Assembly (NCBI RefSeq): GCF_000024865.1
Contig: NC_013595.1
Span: forward strand, 4,216,001 to 4,280,000
Origin: Streptosporangium roseum DSM 43021
GTDB lineage: Bacteria; Actinomycetota; Actinomycetes; Streptosporangiales; Streptosporangiaceae
Length of the DNA stretch: 64,000 nucleotides
Direction of reading: 5' to 3'
The notes beneath the pieces are model-generated. The model ran no database searches. It was not told where the DNA came from and saw only the letters and a program-made list of their open reading frames with translations. This document shows positions 43,799 through 52,759 of the stretch, in pieces. Both the position numbers and the translations under genes were made by a program. Numbering within the stretch: position 1 is the stretch's first letter; each line of letters begins with the position of its first letter.

Positions 43799-44423
43799 GC
43801 TCCAGTTCGCCTGCCTGGGCGCGCGGGCGGAGCCGCACGCGGCCTTCCCGACGCTGGTCTTCCGGCTGCGGATCACCGAGCCGTCCTCCGGCGGGGTGCA
43901 CGCCATCGCGCTGCGGTGCCAGATCCGGGTGGAGCCGCATCTCAGGCGGTACGTGCCGGCCGAGGTGGAACTGCTCGACGACCTCTTCGGCGACCCCTCC
44001 CGGTGGGGTGACACGCTCAAGCCCCTGCAGTTCGCCAACGTCTCGATCACGGTCCCCGCGTTCAGGGGGACCACCGAGATCGACCTGCCCGTGCCCTGCA
44101 GCTACGACCTGGAGGTGGCCGCGGGCAAATACTTCGCCGCGCTCGACGAGGGCGAGGTCCCGCTGCTCATGCTCTTCAGCGGCACCGTGTTCGCCAGGGC
44201 GGACAACGGTTTCACCGTGGGGCAGGTGCCCTGGCACTGCGAGGCGCGCCACCGGATGCCGGTGGCCGTCTGGCAGGAGCTGATGAACCGCTACTTCCCG
44301 GAGACCGGATGGCTGCGGCTGCGCCGGGACACCCTGCGGGCCCTGCACCGCTTCAAGGCCGAACGCGCCCTGGCGACATGGGACGAGGCCGTGGAACTAC
44401 TACTCAAGGAGACGCTGGGTTGA
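43788..44423 (+). CDS. Hydrogenase-associated DUF6084-like protein
   Basis: 211 residues, beta-rich, cytosolic, no metal motif. Distinctive segments are ALRCQIRVEPHLRRY, VSITVPAFRGTTEIDLPVPC and WHCEARHRMPVAVWQELMN. It resembles uncharacterised DUF6084 proteins of hydrogenase operons. Overlaps its upstream neighbour by 11 bp. Function unknown. Confidence 0.7.
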   Translation: MLDELQFACLGARAEPHAAFPTLVFRLRITEPSSGGVHAIALRCQIRVEPHLRRYVPAEVELLDDLFGDPSRWGDTLKPLQFANVSITVPAFRGTTEIDLPVPCSYDLEVAAGKYFAALDEGEVPLLMLFSGTVFARADNGFTVGQVPWHCEARHRMPVAVWQELMNRYFPETGWLRLRRDTLRALHRFKAERALATWDEAVELLLKETLG

Positions 44424-44425
44424 GC

Positions 44426-45766
44426 ATGCCGATGGAGATCGCCCGGAGGGTGGCCGACGCGGTGCTGTACGAGGGCTACCTGCTCTACCCCTACCGGGCC
44501 TCGGCGGCCAAGAACCGGGTGCGCTGGCAGTTCGGGGTGCTCGTGCCCCCGGGGTTCACCGCCACCGCCGAGCCCTCCGCCAGCGTGACCGAATGTCTCC
44601 TCGAACGGGCCGACGACGCCGTGGTACGCCTGCGCCTGCGGTTCCTGCACGTCAGGACCCGCAGCGTCGAGCGGGCCGAGGGCGGCGGCCACCGGCCGGT
44701 GGCCGAGCTGACGAGCGGCGAGCGGACCTACCTCACCTTCGAGGAGGCGACCGAGCGCGAGGTGGAGGCCGTACTGCCCATCTCCGCGCTCCTGGACGCC
44801 GAGCAGACGGTCGAGGTGCGCGTCCCCGGAGACCGCTCGGCCGAGCTGATCCTCGCGCCGTCCGGCGAGCGGGAGGGCCGCGTCGTCTCCGAGCACCTGC
44901 CGCTGCGCGCGGCGCTCAGGGCCGGGGCCGAGCGGGTGCCGGGGCCGTACGGCCTCGTCAGGCTGCGTGTCCGGGTGGAGAACACCGCCGGCTGGGACGG
45001 GCCGGAAGCGGCGCGCGAGCAGGCGCTGCGGCGCTCGCTGATCTCGGCGCACCTGCTCATCGGGGTGACCGGAGGCGCCTTCGTCTCCCTGCTCGACCCG
45101 CCGGAGTGGGCCCGGCCGATGGCGCAGGACTGCCGCAACGTGCACACCTGGCCGGTGCTCGTCGGCGAGCCCGGACACCGTGACGTGGTGCTGTCGTCGC
45201 CGATCATCCTGTACGACTATCCGGACATCGCCCCGGAGAGCCCGGGTGACCTGTTCGACTCGACCGAGATCGACGAGATACTCCACCTGCGCACGCTCAC
45301 CCTCACCGACGAGGAGACGCGGCAGGCGCGGGCGACCGATCCCCGGGCGGCGCAGCTCATCGACATGGTCGGCGACATGCCGCCTGAACTGGTGGAGCGG
45401 CTGCACGGCGTGATCCGCTACCTCGACACGCCCGCGCGGGAGGCCGCCACGCCCTGGTGGGATCCGGCGGCCGACGCCGGCGTGTCCCCGGAGACCGACA
45501 GCGTGACCGTCTCCGGGGTGGAGATCGCCAAGGGCAGCCGGGTCCGGCTGGTCCCCGGCCGGCGCCGCGCCGACGCCCACGACATGTTCCTGGCCGGCAG
45601 GACCGCCCAGGTGGAGGCCGTTCTCCTCGACCTCGACGGGGCACGGCACCTGGCCGTCACCCTGGACGAGGACCCGGGCGCCGACCTGCACCGCTCCCAC
45701 GGGCGTTTCCTCTACTTCGCCCCGGACGAGGTCGAGCCGCTCGGGGACGGGGAGGCCATCGCATGA
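44426..45766 (+). CDS. Hydrogenase-operon protein of unknown function
   Basis: 446 residues, no signal peptide or membrane segment. The N-terminal half is beta-rich (EGYLLYPYRASAAKNRVRWQ, FGVLVPPG). A central part reads LISAHLLIGVTGGAFVSLLD and DVVLSSPIILYDYPDIAPES. The acidic C-terminal third contains SRVRLVPGRRRADAHDMFLA. No family recognised. ATG at 44426 is three bases after the previous stop with GGAG upstream. The ATGA overlap with the maturation protease suggests a role in large-subunit assembly. Confidence 0.7.
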   Translation: MPMEIARRVADAVLYEGYLLYPYRASAAKNRVRWQFGVLVPPGFTATAEPSASVTECLLERADDAVVRLRLRFLHVRTRSVERAEGGGHRPVAELTSGERTYLTFEEATEREVEAVLPISALLDAEQTVEVRVPGDRSAELILAPSGEREGRVVSEHLPLRAALRAGAERVPGPYGLVRLRVRVENTAGWDGPEAAREQALRRSLISAHLLIGVTGGAFVSLLDPPEWARPMAQDCRNVHTWPVLVGEPGHRDVVLSSPIILYDYPDIAPESPGDLFDSTEIDEILHLRTLTLTDEETRQARATDPRAAQLIDMVGDMPPELVERLHGVIRYLDTPAREAATPWWDPAADAGVSPETDSVTVSGVEIAKGSRVRLVPGRRRADAHDMFLAGRTAQVEAVLLDLDGARHLAVTLDEDPGADLHRSHGRFLYFAPDEVEPLGDGEAIA

Positions 45767-46266
45767 GGATTCTCCTCGCGGGGGTCGGGAACGTCTTCCT
45801 CGGCGACGACGGCTTCGGCGTCACGGTGGCCAGGCGCCTGGCGGACATGGACCTCCCCGACGGGGTCGGGGTCACCGACTTCGGCATCCGCGGCATCCAC
45901 CTCGCCTACGAGCTCACCGGCGGCGGCTACGACGCCACGATCCTGATCGACGCCGCCTCGCGCGACGGCCCGCCCGGCACGCTGTACGTGCTGGAGCCGT
46001 CGCCGGACGAGTGCCCGGGGTCCTTCGTCGACGCCCACGCCATGACGCCCGAGTCGGTGCTGGCGCTGGCGGGCACACTCGGCGGCGCGACCGGCAGGGT
46101 CCTGCTCGTCGGCTGCGAACCCGCCGACCTCTCCCCCGGTATGGAGCTGAGCCCGCGGGTGGCGGACGCCGTCGGCAGGGCGGTGGAGCTGGTGCTGGAG
46201 CTGGTCGGGCAACAGATCGCGATGGCGTGCGCCAGCGCGGCTCATCAGGAGGAACGGACATGCTGA
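45763..46266 (+). CDS. Hydrogenase maturation endopeptidase (HyaD/HupD family)
   Basis: 167 residues. Family motifs are GVGNVFLGDDGFGV (first metal-sensing acidic residue), ILIDAAS (second) and FVDAHAMTPES (His). It removes the C-terminal tail of HhyL after nickel insertion. The ATG overlaps the upstream stop and the 3' end overlaps the small membrane peptide by 7 bp. Confidence 0.9.
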   Translation: MRILLAGVGNVFLGDDGFGVTVARRLADMDLPDGVGVTDFGIRGIHLAYELTGGGYDATILIDAASRDGPPGTLYVLEPSPDECPGSFVDAHAMTPESVLALAGTLGGATGRVLLVGCEPADLSPGMELSPRVADAVGRAVELVLELVGQQIAMACASAAHQEERTC

Positions 46267-46364
46267 AACGTCTGGTCACCGGAGCGCTCCTCGTCGGGGT
46301 GGCGGTGATCGTCTACCAGTCGATCCCCGACATCAGGCGATACCTGCGGATCAGGAAGATGTGA
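46260..46364 (+). CDS. 34-residue single-span membrane peptide (DUF6893-like)
   Basis: Sequence begins MLKRLVTGALLVGVAVIVYQ and ends SIPDIRRYLRIRKM: one helix (about 5-21) with a basic cytosolic tail. AGGAGG nine bases upstream supports translation. Similar tiny membrane proteins sit in other actinobacterial hydrogenase operons. It could tether the otherwise soluble hydrogenase to the membrane (inference). Confidence 0.65.
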   Translation: MLKRLVTGALLVGVAVIVYQSIPDIRRYLRIRKM

Positions 46365-46485
46365 CGGCCCCGGCGCGGGCCGTGGCACGCGTCCCGGTGG
46401 CACACAAGCCGTGGCGCGCGTCCCGGTGGAACCCGTCCCGGTGGAACCCAAGGAAGAAACCCAGTGAAAGAGGTGAAGTTCAGCC

Positions 46486-46878
46486 ATGCATGAATTCGGG
46501 ATCGCGGAGGCGATCCTCGACGCGGTGGAGAGACGTGCCGACGGCCGGCGGGTGGAACGGGCGCGCGTGCACGCGGGAGCCATGCTCCGCATCACGGAAC
46601 CCGTGATCAACCAGGCGTTCGCCATGGTCGCCGACGGATCGCTGGCCGAGGGCGCACGGGTGGACCTGGTCATCGTCCCCGTGCAGCTCATCTGCCGGTC
46701 CTGCGGGCAGACGGCCACGTCCGTCGACCCCTTCGCCACCTGCCCCGAATGCGGCGGCAGCGATATCGACACCGAGGGCGGCGACGATCTCGTCCTCGAA
46801 TCCATCCAGATGGCGGAGGCCACTCATGTGCCTGGGAATTCCCGGCGAGATCGTGGAAATCCTGTCGGACCGTCCTGA
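46486..46878 (+). CDS. hypA: Nickel metallochaperone HypA
   Basis: 130 residues. Starts MHEFGIAEAILDAV, with Ni-ligand His2, and has a zinc site CRSCG...CPECGG. It delivers nickel to HhyL. AAAGAGG lies eleven bases upstream. The C-terminal about 18 residues overlap hypC by 53 bp in another frame. Confidence 0.93.
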   Translation: MHEFGIAEAILDAVERRADGRRVERARVHAGAMLRITEPVINQAFAMVADGSLAEGARVDLVIVPVQLICRSCGQTATSVDPFATCPECGGSDIDTEGGDDLVLESIQMAEATHVPGNSRRDRGNPVGPS

Positions 46879-47104
46879 CCTGGCGATGGTCGACGTCAGC
46901 GGCGTACGGCGCGCGATCAACATCGGCCTGCTGGAGGAGGAGTCCCTCGCGCCCGGCGACTGGATCCTCATCCATGTCGGGTTCGCGCTGTCGAAGATCG
47001 ACGAGGTGGAGGCCAGGGCCGCGCTCGACTTCCTCGAAAGCATCGGTGAGGCGTACGAGGACGAGATCGCGGCCCTCCGAGAATCCATGATCGAACAAGG
47101 ATGA
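46826..47104 (+). CDS. hypC: Hydrogenase chaperone HypC
   Basis: 92 residues with canonical MCLGIPGEIV (Cys2 binds the iron unit) and VDVSGVRRAINIGLL. Works with HypD in assembling Fe(CN)2CO. Start lies inside hypA, a strongly overlapping gene pair. Confidence 0.93.
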   Translation: MCLGIPGEIVEILSDRPDLAMVDVSGVRRAINIGLLEEESLAPGDWILIHVGFALSKIDEVEARAALDFLESIGEAYEDEIAALRESMIEQG

Positions 47105-47110
47105 GATCCG

Positions 47111-48238
47111 ATGCGCTTCGTCGATGAGTACCGGGACGCGGAGAAGGCCCGGACGCTGGCCGCGCAGATCGCCGCGCTGTGCGAGCCCGGCCGCGCCTAC
47201 AAGTTCATGGAGGTGTGCGGCGGGCACACCCACACGATCTACAAGCACGGGCTGGAGGACTACCTGCCCGAGGCCGTCACGCTCGTGCACGGTCCGGGCT
47301 GCCCCGTCTGCGTCATCCCCATGGGGCGGGTGGACGACGCCATCCACATCGCCGAGCAGCCCGACGTGATCATGACGTCGTTCGGCGACATGATGCGCGT
47401 GCCCGGGGGCGGCGGCTCCTTCCTCGACGCCAAGGCGCGGGGCGCCGACATCCGCATGGTCTACTCCCCGCTGGACGCTCTGAAGATCGCGCGGGAGAAC
47501 CCCGCCAGACGCGTGGTGTTCATGGCGATCGGGTTCGAGACCACCGCCCCCTCGACGGCGATGACCGTCCTGCGCGCGGCCGCCGAGGGGATCGAGAACT
47601 TCTCGGTCTTCTGCAACCACGTGACGATCATCCCCGCGATCAAGGCCATCCTGGACTCTCCCGACCTGCGCCTGGACGGCTTCGTCGGGCCGGGTCACGT
47701 CTCGGCCGTCATCGGCTGCCGGCCGTACGGGTTCATCGCGCGTGACTACGGAAAACCCCTGGTGGTGGCCGGGTTCGAGCCGCTCGACGTGCTGCACACG
47801 GTCTACCGGATCCTCGCGCAGCTGGCCGAGGGCCGGGTGGAGGTGGAGAACCAGTACGCCCGGGTGGTGCCGTGGGAGGGCAACCCGAAGGCCCTGGGCG
47901 TCATCAACCAGGTGATGGAGCTGCGGCCGTACTTCGAGTGGCGGGGGCTGGGGTTCATCTCGCACTCGGCGCTCAGGATGGGGGAGCGCTACGCCGCCTT
48001 CGACGCCGAACGGATCTTCCAGATCCCCGGCGGGCGGGTGGCCGACCCCAAGGCGTGCCAGTGCGGCGAGGTGCTCAAGGGCGTGCTCAAGCCGTGGGAG
48101 TGCAAGGTGTTCGGCACCGCCTGCACGCCGGAGACCCCGATCGGCACCTGCATGGTGTCGTCGGAGGGCGCCTGCGCGGCCTACTACAACTTCGGCCGCT
48201 TCTCCCGTGAGCGGGTCAAGGAGGCGACCCACCGGTGA
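47111..48238 (+). CDS. hypD: Hydrogenase maturation scaffold HypD
   Basis: 375 residues. CGGHTHTIYKHGL, HGPGCPVCVIPMG and the 4Fe-4S cluster region with QCGEVLKGV, WECKVFGTACTPETP and EGACAAYYNFGRF are all present. It receives CN from HypE onto iron. GTGA overlap with hypE. Confidence 0.95.
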   Translation: MRFVDEYRDAEKARTLAAQIAALCEPGRAYKFMEVCGGHTHTIYKHGLEDYLPEAVTLVHGPGCPVCVIPMGRVDDAIHIAEQPDVIMTSFGDMMRVPGGGGSFLDAKARGADIRMVYSPLDALKIARENPARRVVFMAIGFETTAPSTAMTVLRAAAEGIENFSVFCNHVTIIPAIKAILDSPDLRLDGFVGPGHVSAVIGCRPYGFIARDYGKPLVVAGFEPLDVLHTVYRILAQLAEGRVEVENQYARVVPWEGNPKALGVINQVMELRPYFEWRGLGFISHSALRMGERYAAFDAERIFQIPGGRVADPKACQCGEVLKGVLKPWECKVFGTACTPETPIGTCMVSSEGACAAYYNFGRFSRERVKEATHR

Positions 48239-49575
48239 ACGACGAGGAAGACTCCTCCCTCGGGGAGGGGACCGCGGCGCGTGAGCTCCGGGAGGGGACC
48301 GCGCCACGTGAGATGGGCCCCGCCGGCCGCGCGGGCTCCGAGACGCGGGATCCGGTGGTGACCGCGCTCCCGGGCCGGAAGGGGCCGGATTCCGTGGTGA
48401 CCGCGTTCCCGGGCCGGGATTCGGGGGAGGCCGTGTTCCCGGGCACGGAGGGGCCGGACTCCCGGGTGACCGCGCTCCCGATGGAGCGCGGCCCGCGGGG
48501 GAGTACGGCGACGAGCCGCGAGCAGGAGGTGCTGGAGCGGATCGAGCGGGTGCGCCGCCGCAAGGCCCGCGTCCGCGAGGACCGGATCACTCTCGCGCAC
48601 GGCGCCGGCGGCAAGGCCACGCACACCCTGATCGAAGCGGTGTTCCTGGAGGCCTTCCGCAACCCGCTGCTGGAGCCGCTGGAGGACGGCGCGGTCGTCG
48701 ACGGGCTGGCCTTCACCACCGACTCCTACGTGGTGACGCCGCTGTTCTTCCCGGGCGGGGACATCGGCGACCTGGCCGTCAACGGCACGGTCAACGACCT
48801 GGCGATGTGCGGGGCGCGGCCCAGATACCTGTCGGCCGCCTTCATCGTCGAGGAGGGCTTCCCCGTCGCCGACCTGCGACGCATCACCGCCTCGATGGCG
48901 GCGGCGGCCCGGGCGGCGGACGTGTGGATCGTCACCGGCGACACCAAGGTCGTGGAGAACGGCAAGGCCGACGGCTGCTACATCACCACCTCCGGCGTCG
49001 GGACGGTGGAGCGGCCGATCCGGCTGAGCGCCGCCGCCGCCCGGCCCGGCGACGTGGTCATCGTGTCCGGCCCGATCGGCGAGCACGGCGTCACCGTCAT
49101 GCTCGCCCGCGGCGAGCTCGACATCCAGGCCGACCTCACCTCCGACACCGCGCCGCTCAACACGCTGACCGGCCGGTTGCTGGACGCCTGCGGCGACGGG
49201 CAGGTGCGGTGCCTGCGCGACGCCACCCGGGGCGGGGTGGCGACGGTCGTCAACGAGATCGCCGTGGCCTCCAAGGTCGCGGTCGTGCTCGAAGAGGACG
49301 CGATCCCGGTATGCCCGGCCGTGCGCGGGGCATGTGAACTACTGGGGATCGACCCGCTCTACGTGGCCTGTGAGGGGCGGATGGTCGCGGTGGTGGCCCA
49401 GCGGTCCGCCGAGGCCGCGCTGGCCGCCCTGCGCTCCCATCCGCTCGGCTCCGAGGCGGCCGTCATCGGGCGGATCGGCGACGACCCGCCTGGGCTGGTC
49501 CTGCTGAAGACCTCCTTCGGCGGCACCCGCATCGTCGACCTGCTGGTCGGCGACCCCCTGCCGAGAATCTGCTGA
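48235..49575 (+). CDS. hypE: Hydrogenase maturation protein HypE with repetitive N-terminal extension
   Basis: 446 residues. The PurM-like HypE domain starts near residue 117 (RITLAHGAGGKATH; also NDLAMCGARPRYLS, DATRGGVATVVNEIA) and ends in PRIC, the Cys that carries the cyano group. It dehydrates the thiocarboxamide made by HypF. The first about 115 residues are unusual: a disordered extension with repeated EGTAxRE and GPDSxVTAxPGR units, absent from typical HypE (about 330 residues). An internal start nearer the domain is possible, but GTG at 48235 is coupled to hypD. Confidence 0.92.
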   Translation: MNDEEDSSLGEGTAARELREGTAPREMGPAGRAGSETRDPVVTALPGRKGPDSVVTAFPGRDSGEAVFPGTEGPDSRVTALPMERGPRGSTATSREQEVLERIERVRRRKARVREDRITLAHGAGGKATHTLIEAVFLEAFRNPLLEPLEDGAVVDGLAFTTDSYVVTPLFFPGGDIGDLAVNGTVNDLAMCGARPRYLSAAFIVEEGFPVADLRRITASMAAAARAADVWIVTGDTKVVENGKADGCYITTSGVGTVERPIRLSAAAARPGDVVIVSGPIGEHGVTVMLARGELDIQADLTSDTAPLNTLTGRLLDACGDGQVRCLRDATRGGVATVVNEIAVASKVAVVLEEDAIPVCPAVRGACELLGIDPLYVACEGRMVAVVAQRSAEAALAALRSHPLGSEAAVIGRIGDDPPGLVLLKTSFGGTRIVDLLVGDPLPRIC

Positions 49576-49602
49576 GAGCCCGAAATCCCATGGGGGCTGG
49601 AC

Positions 49603-50013
49603 ATGAACGAGCCACGTGAGTCAGAGGACGCGGGCCGGTTCGAGGGAGACGAGCACGGTTACTCTCCCGACGTGCGGCACGCGAGCGAAGAGGTGGTGCA
49701 GGCCGGCAACCGGGCCTGGGGTCCTCCGCCGGAGGACAAGGTGCCGGGGCGCGAGGTGTCGGAGGAGGAACGCGAGGGGATCTCCGCCACCGACACCGAG
49801 CCCGAGGGGCCCCTCGGCGTCGGCGCCAGCACGTCCCGGCGGCCCGAGGACGTCGCGGCCCGGGAGCAGGAGGAGGGGCGCGGGACGGCCGGCGTCGACG
49901 AGAGGACCGGGCGCCCCTACGGCACCTCCGGCGCGGAGGACGCCACCGGTGTCGGGGCCCAGGAAACCGTCGACGAGGAGAGCCCGCACCTCCCGCCGGG
50001 GGACACTGCCTGA
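49603..50013 (+). CDS. Acidic, disordered small protein of unknown function
   Basis: 136 residues, rich in Glu, Asp, Gly and Pro, with no hydrophobic core (DEHGYSPDVRHASEEVVQAG). Cytosolic, likely disordered. GGGG lies six bases before the ATG. It follows hypE by 27 bases and could be the last gene of the operon or independent. No family recognised. Confidence 0.55.
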   Translation: MNEPRESEDAGRFEGDEHGYSPDVRHASEEVVQAGNRAWGPPPEDKVPGREVSEEEREGISATDTEPEGPLGVGASTSRRPEDVAAREQEEGRGTAGVDERTGRPYGTSGAEDATGVGAQETVDEESPHLPPGDTA

Positions 50014-50349
50014 GCCCGCCGCGCGGGCCGGCCCGCCCGTGAACCGGCTCCGTGCGGCCGTGAGCCGTTTCCATGCGTCCGTGCATCGGCCCCTGGGGCC
50101 GCGGGCCGGCTCCGTGGGATTGCGAGCCGGCTTCATGCGGTCCGTGCGCCGGTTCCATGCGTCCGTGCACCGGCTCCGTGGGATTGCGAGCCGGCCCGCT
50201 CGCGGTGGGAACGCCGGTGAGCCCTGTCCTTCCCTGCCTTTACGTCTTCTTGCTCGATGAGTTGATTTACCGGCAGACAGGGCCGGGGATGGACCGCGCG
50301 GAAGATGTCGATCATCGACATGCGCGGTTCTGGCGGCGAGGAGGGGCTC
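50014..50349. other. Intergenic region with tandem repeats before crtI
   Basis: 336 bases. The first half is a degenerate tandem-repeat array (50042-50196). The second half (50196-50349) is more AT-rich and probably holds the crtI promoter. No gene supported. Confidence 0.45.
50042..50196 (+). repeat. Tandem repeats, about 64-bp unit
   Basis: A 26-bp sequence beginning CCGGCTCCGTGGGATTGCGA occurs exactly at 50106-50131 and 50170-50195. CCATGCGTCCGTGCA/CCGG-type segments recur at about 50070 and 50153, and a partial unit starts at 50044. The full period is 64 bp. Origin unknown; could be a recombination relic. Confidence 0.6.
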
Positions 50350-51819
50350 ATGAGCCCGATCGTGGTGATCGGGGCCGGGCTCGGCGGACTGTCCTCGGCG
50401 GTCCGGCTCGCCGCCGCCGGGCGGGACGTCACGCTCGTGGAGGCCCGCGAGACGCCGGGCGGCTGCTGCGGGACGGCGAGCGTGGGGGACTACCGCTTCG
50501 ACACCGGGCCGTCGGTACTGACGATGCCGGACGTGCTGGCCGACGTCTTCGCCGCCGCCGGGGAGGACATGGAGAGCCTGCTTCCGCTGCGGCGCCTGGA
50601 CCCGTACTACCGGCTGCGCTATCACGACGGTTCCCACCTGGACATCGTGCCCGGTGAGGAGGCCATGACCGAGCAGGTGCGCCAGCTGTGCGGCGCCGCG
50701 GAGGCGGACAGGTACCGGCGGTTCCGGGCCAGGCTCGGCGAGCTGTTCGCCTGCGAATGGCCCTCCTTCGTCGACCGCGACATGACACGGCTGCGGAGCC
50801 TGGCCCAGCCGGGCGTCCTGGCCAGGCTGGCCGCCCTGGGAGGTTTCCGGCGGCTCGACCGCCTCGTGAAAGGGCACCTCACCGACGCGAGGCTCATCAA
50901 GGCGCACACCTTCCAGTCCCTGTACGTGGGCCTCTCCCCCCAGCGGGCGCTCGGCATCTACGCGGTGATCGCCCACATGGACACGGTCGGCGGGGTCTTC
51001 TTCCCCCGCCACGGCGGCATGCACGCCATCCCGCGGGCCATGGCCGCCGTGGCGGAGAAGGCGGGGGCGCAGATCAGGTACGGCGTGCGGGCCGTCGGGA
51101 TCGAGACCGGACCCTCCGGGGTCTCCGCGGTCCGGCTCGACACCGGAGAGCGTCTCGCCGCCGCCCACGCCGTGGTCGCCTGCGACCTGCCCCACGCCCA
51201 CACCGGGCTGCTGCCCGGCGCCGCGCGCGACTGGCGGCTGCGCCGCCCCCGCTACTCGCCCTCCTGCCTGGTCCTCCACTTCGGCCTGGACCGGCGGCTC
51301 GCCGGCCAGGCACACCACACCCTGCACTTCGGCCGCGAGTGGAGCTCCACCTTCTCCGCCCTGAACGCCGGCAGGCCGCAGCCCGACCCGAGCCTGCTGG
51401 TCACCTACCCCGAGTCCGACACCGGCGCCGCGCCCACCGGCCACGCCACGCTCACCGTGCTGGAGCCGACCGCCAACCTGGACGGCGCGAACGGCGTGAA
51501 CGGCTGGGACGGGCTCACCTCACGGCTGGAGGACCGCCTGCTGGGCAGGCTGGCCGACCTCGGCTACGGCGACCTGACGACCGCCCTCCGCCTCACCGTC
51601 GACCCGCCCGCCTGGGCGCGGCTCGGTCACTCCGCGGGCACCCCCTTCGCCATGGACCACCGCTTCACCCAGACCGCCTGGTTCAGACCGGCGGGCACGG
51701 CCCGGCGCGTCCCCGGACTCCACTTCGCGGGCATGTACACCGCGCCGGGAGTGGGAGTGCCGCCGGTGCTGATCTCGGGCAAGCTCGCGGCCGAACGCAT
51801 CCTGGAGACATCTCGATGA
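50350..51819 (+). CDS. crtI: Phytoene desaturase-type FAD oxidoreductase CrtI
   Basis: 489 residues. N-terminal dinucleotide fold VVIGAGLGGLSSAVRLAAAG, substrate region, and C-terminal FAD motif VPGLHFAGMYTAPGVGVPPV. It introduces double bonds into phytoene toward lycopene. GAGGAGGGG lies just upstream of ATG 50350. ATGA coupling to crtB supports the assignment. Confidence 0.88.
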   Translation: MSPIVVIGAGLGGLSSAVRLAAAGRDVTLVEARETPGGCCGTASVGDYRFDTGPSVLTMPDVLADVFAAAGEDMESLLPLRRLDPYYRLRYHDGSHLDIVPGEEAMTEQVRQLCGAAEADRYRRFRARLGELFACEWPSFVDRDMTRLRSLAQPGVLARLAALGGFRRLDRLVKGHLTDARLIKAHTFQSLYVGLSPQRALGIYAVIAHMDTVGGVFFPRHGGMHAIPRAMAAVAEKAGAQIRYGVRAVGIETGPSGVSAVRLDTGERLAAAHAVVACDLPHAHTGLLPGAARDWRLRRPRYSPSCLVLHFGLDRRLAGQAHHTLHFGREWSSTFSALNAGRPQPDPSLLVTYPESDTGAAPTGHATLTVLEPTANLDGANGVNGWDGLTSRLEDRLLGRLADLGYGDLTTALRLTVDPPAWARLGHSAGTPFAMDHRFTQTAWFRPAGTARRVPGLHFAGMYTAPGVGVPPVLISGKLAAERILETSR

Positions 51820-52715
51820 CCCTGACCAGCAGTTACGAACTCTGTCGCAGGCTCAACGCCCGTCATGGCCGTTCCTACTACCTGGCGACCCTGCTGCTGC
51901 CGGCGTGGAAGCGCCCGCACGTGCACGCCCTGTACGGCTTCGCCCGTTACGCCGACGAGCTCGTCGACTCCTTCACGATGACGGACGATCGCGCGGAGGC
52001 GCTCGACGGGCTGGCCGGCCGGCTGGCGGAGGCGCTGGCGGGCGGCTCCGTCGACGACCCGGTGCTTCCCGCGTTCGCGCACACCGTGCGCTCGTTCGGC
52101 ATCGACCGGGCCGACATCGAGCACTTCCTCCGGTCGATGCGGACCGACCTGACCGTCAGCCGCTACACCACCTACGACGACCTGCTCCGCTACATGGAGG
52201 GTTCGGCGGCGGCCATCGGCACGATGATGCTGCCCATCCTCGAACCGCTGCCGGGCATGGCGGACCGGGCCCGCGGACCCGCCCGCGAGCTCGGGCTGGC
52301 CTTCCAGCTCACCAACTTCCTGCGTGACGTGGCCGAGGACCTGGCACGCGGCCGGGTGTACCTGCCGCTCGCCGACCTGGACAGGTTCGAGGTGAGCGTG
52401 GCCGACCTGGGAGACCCCCACCCCACTCCCGCCCTGCGCAGGCTGCTGGCCTTCGAGATCGAGCGGGCACGCGGCCACTACCGGCTGGCGCTGGAGGGCG
52501 TCGAGCTGCTGACCCCCTCCTCGCGCCCGTGCGTCCTCGCGGCCTACGAGCTGTACGGCGGCATCCTCGACCAGATCGAGGCCGCCCGCCACGACGTCCT
52601 GGGGACCCGTGCCACCGTGCCCCGGCGCCGCCGGCTGACCGTCTTCGCGCGGCACCTGCTCGCGGCGTCCGTGGCCGACCGTGCCGAACGCAGGGCCGTC
52701 GTCCAGGTGCCCTGA
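51816..52715 (+). CDS. crtB: Phytoene synthase CrtB
   Basis: 299 residues with both Asp-rich motifs, RYADELVD and RDVAEDLARGRVYLP, and the squalene/phytoene synthase signature YMEGSAAAIG. Condenses two geranylgeranyl diphosphates to phytoene. Followed by a plsX gene after 44 bases. Confidence 0.92.
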   Translation: MTLTSSYELCRRLNARHGRSYYLATLLLPAWKRPHVHALYGFARYADELVDSFTMTDDRAEALDGLAGRLAEALAGGSVDDPVLPAFAHTVRSFGIDRADIEHFLRSMRTDLTVSRYTTYDDLLRYMEGSAAAIGTMMLPILEPLPGMADRARGPARELGLAFQLTNFLRDVAEDLARGRVYLPLADLDRFEVSVADLGDPHPTPALRRLLAFEIERARGHYRLALEGVELLTPSSRPCVLAAYELYGGILDQIEAARHDVLGTRATVPRRRRLTVFARHLLAASVADRAERRAVVQVP

Positions 52716-52759
52716 ACCGCGCCAGCGGAGTCGTCTGTCACTGTCGCCAGGAGGATGCG

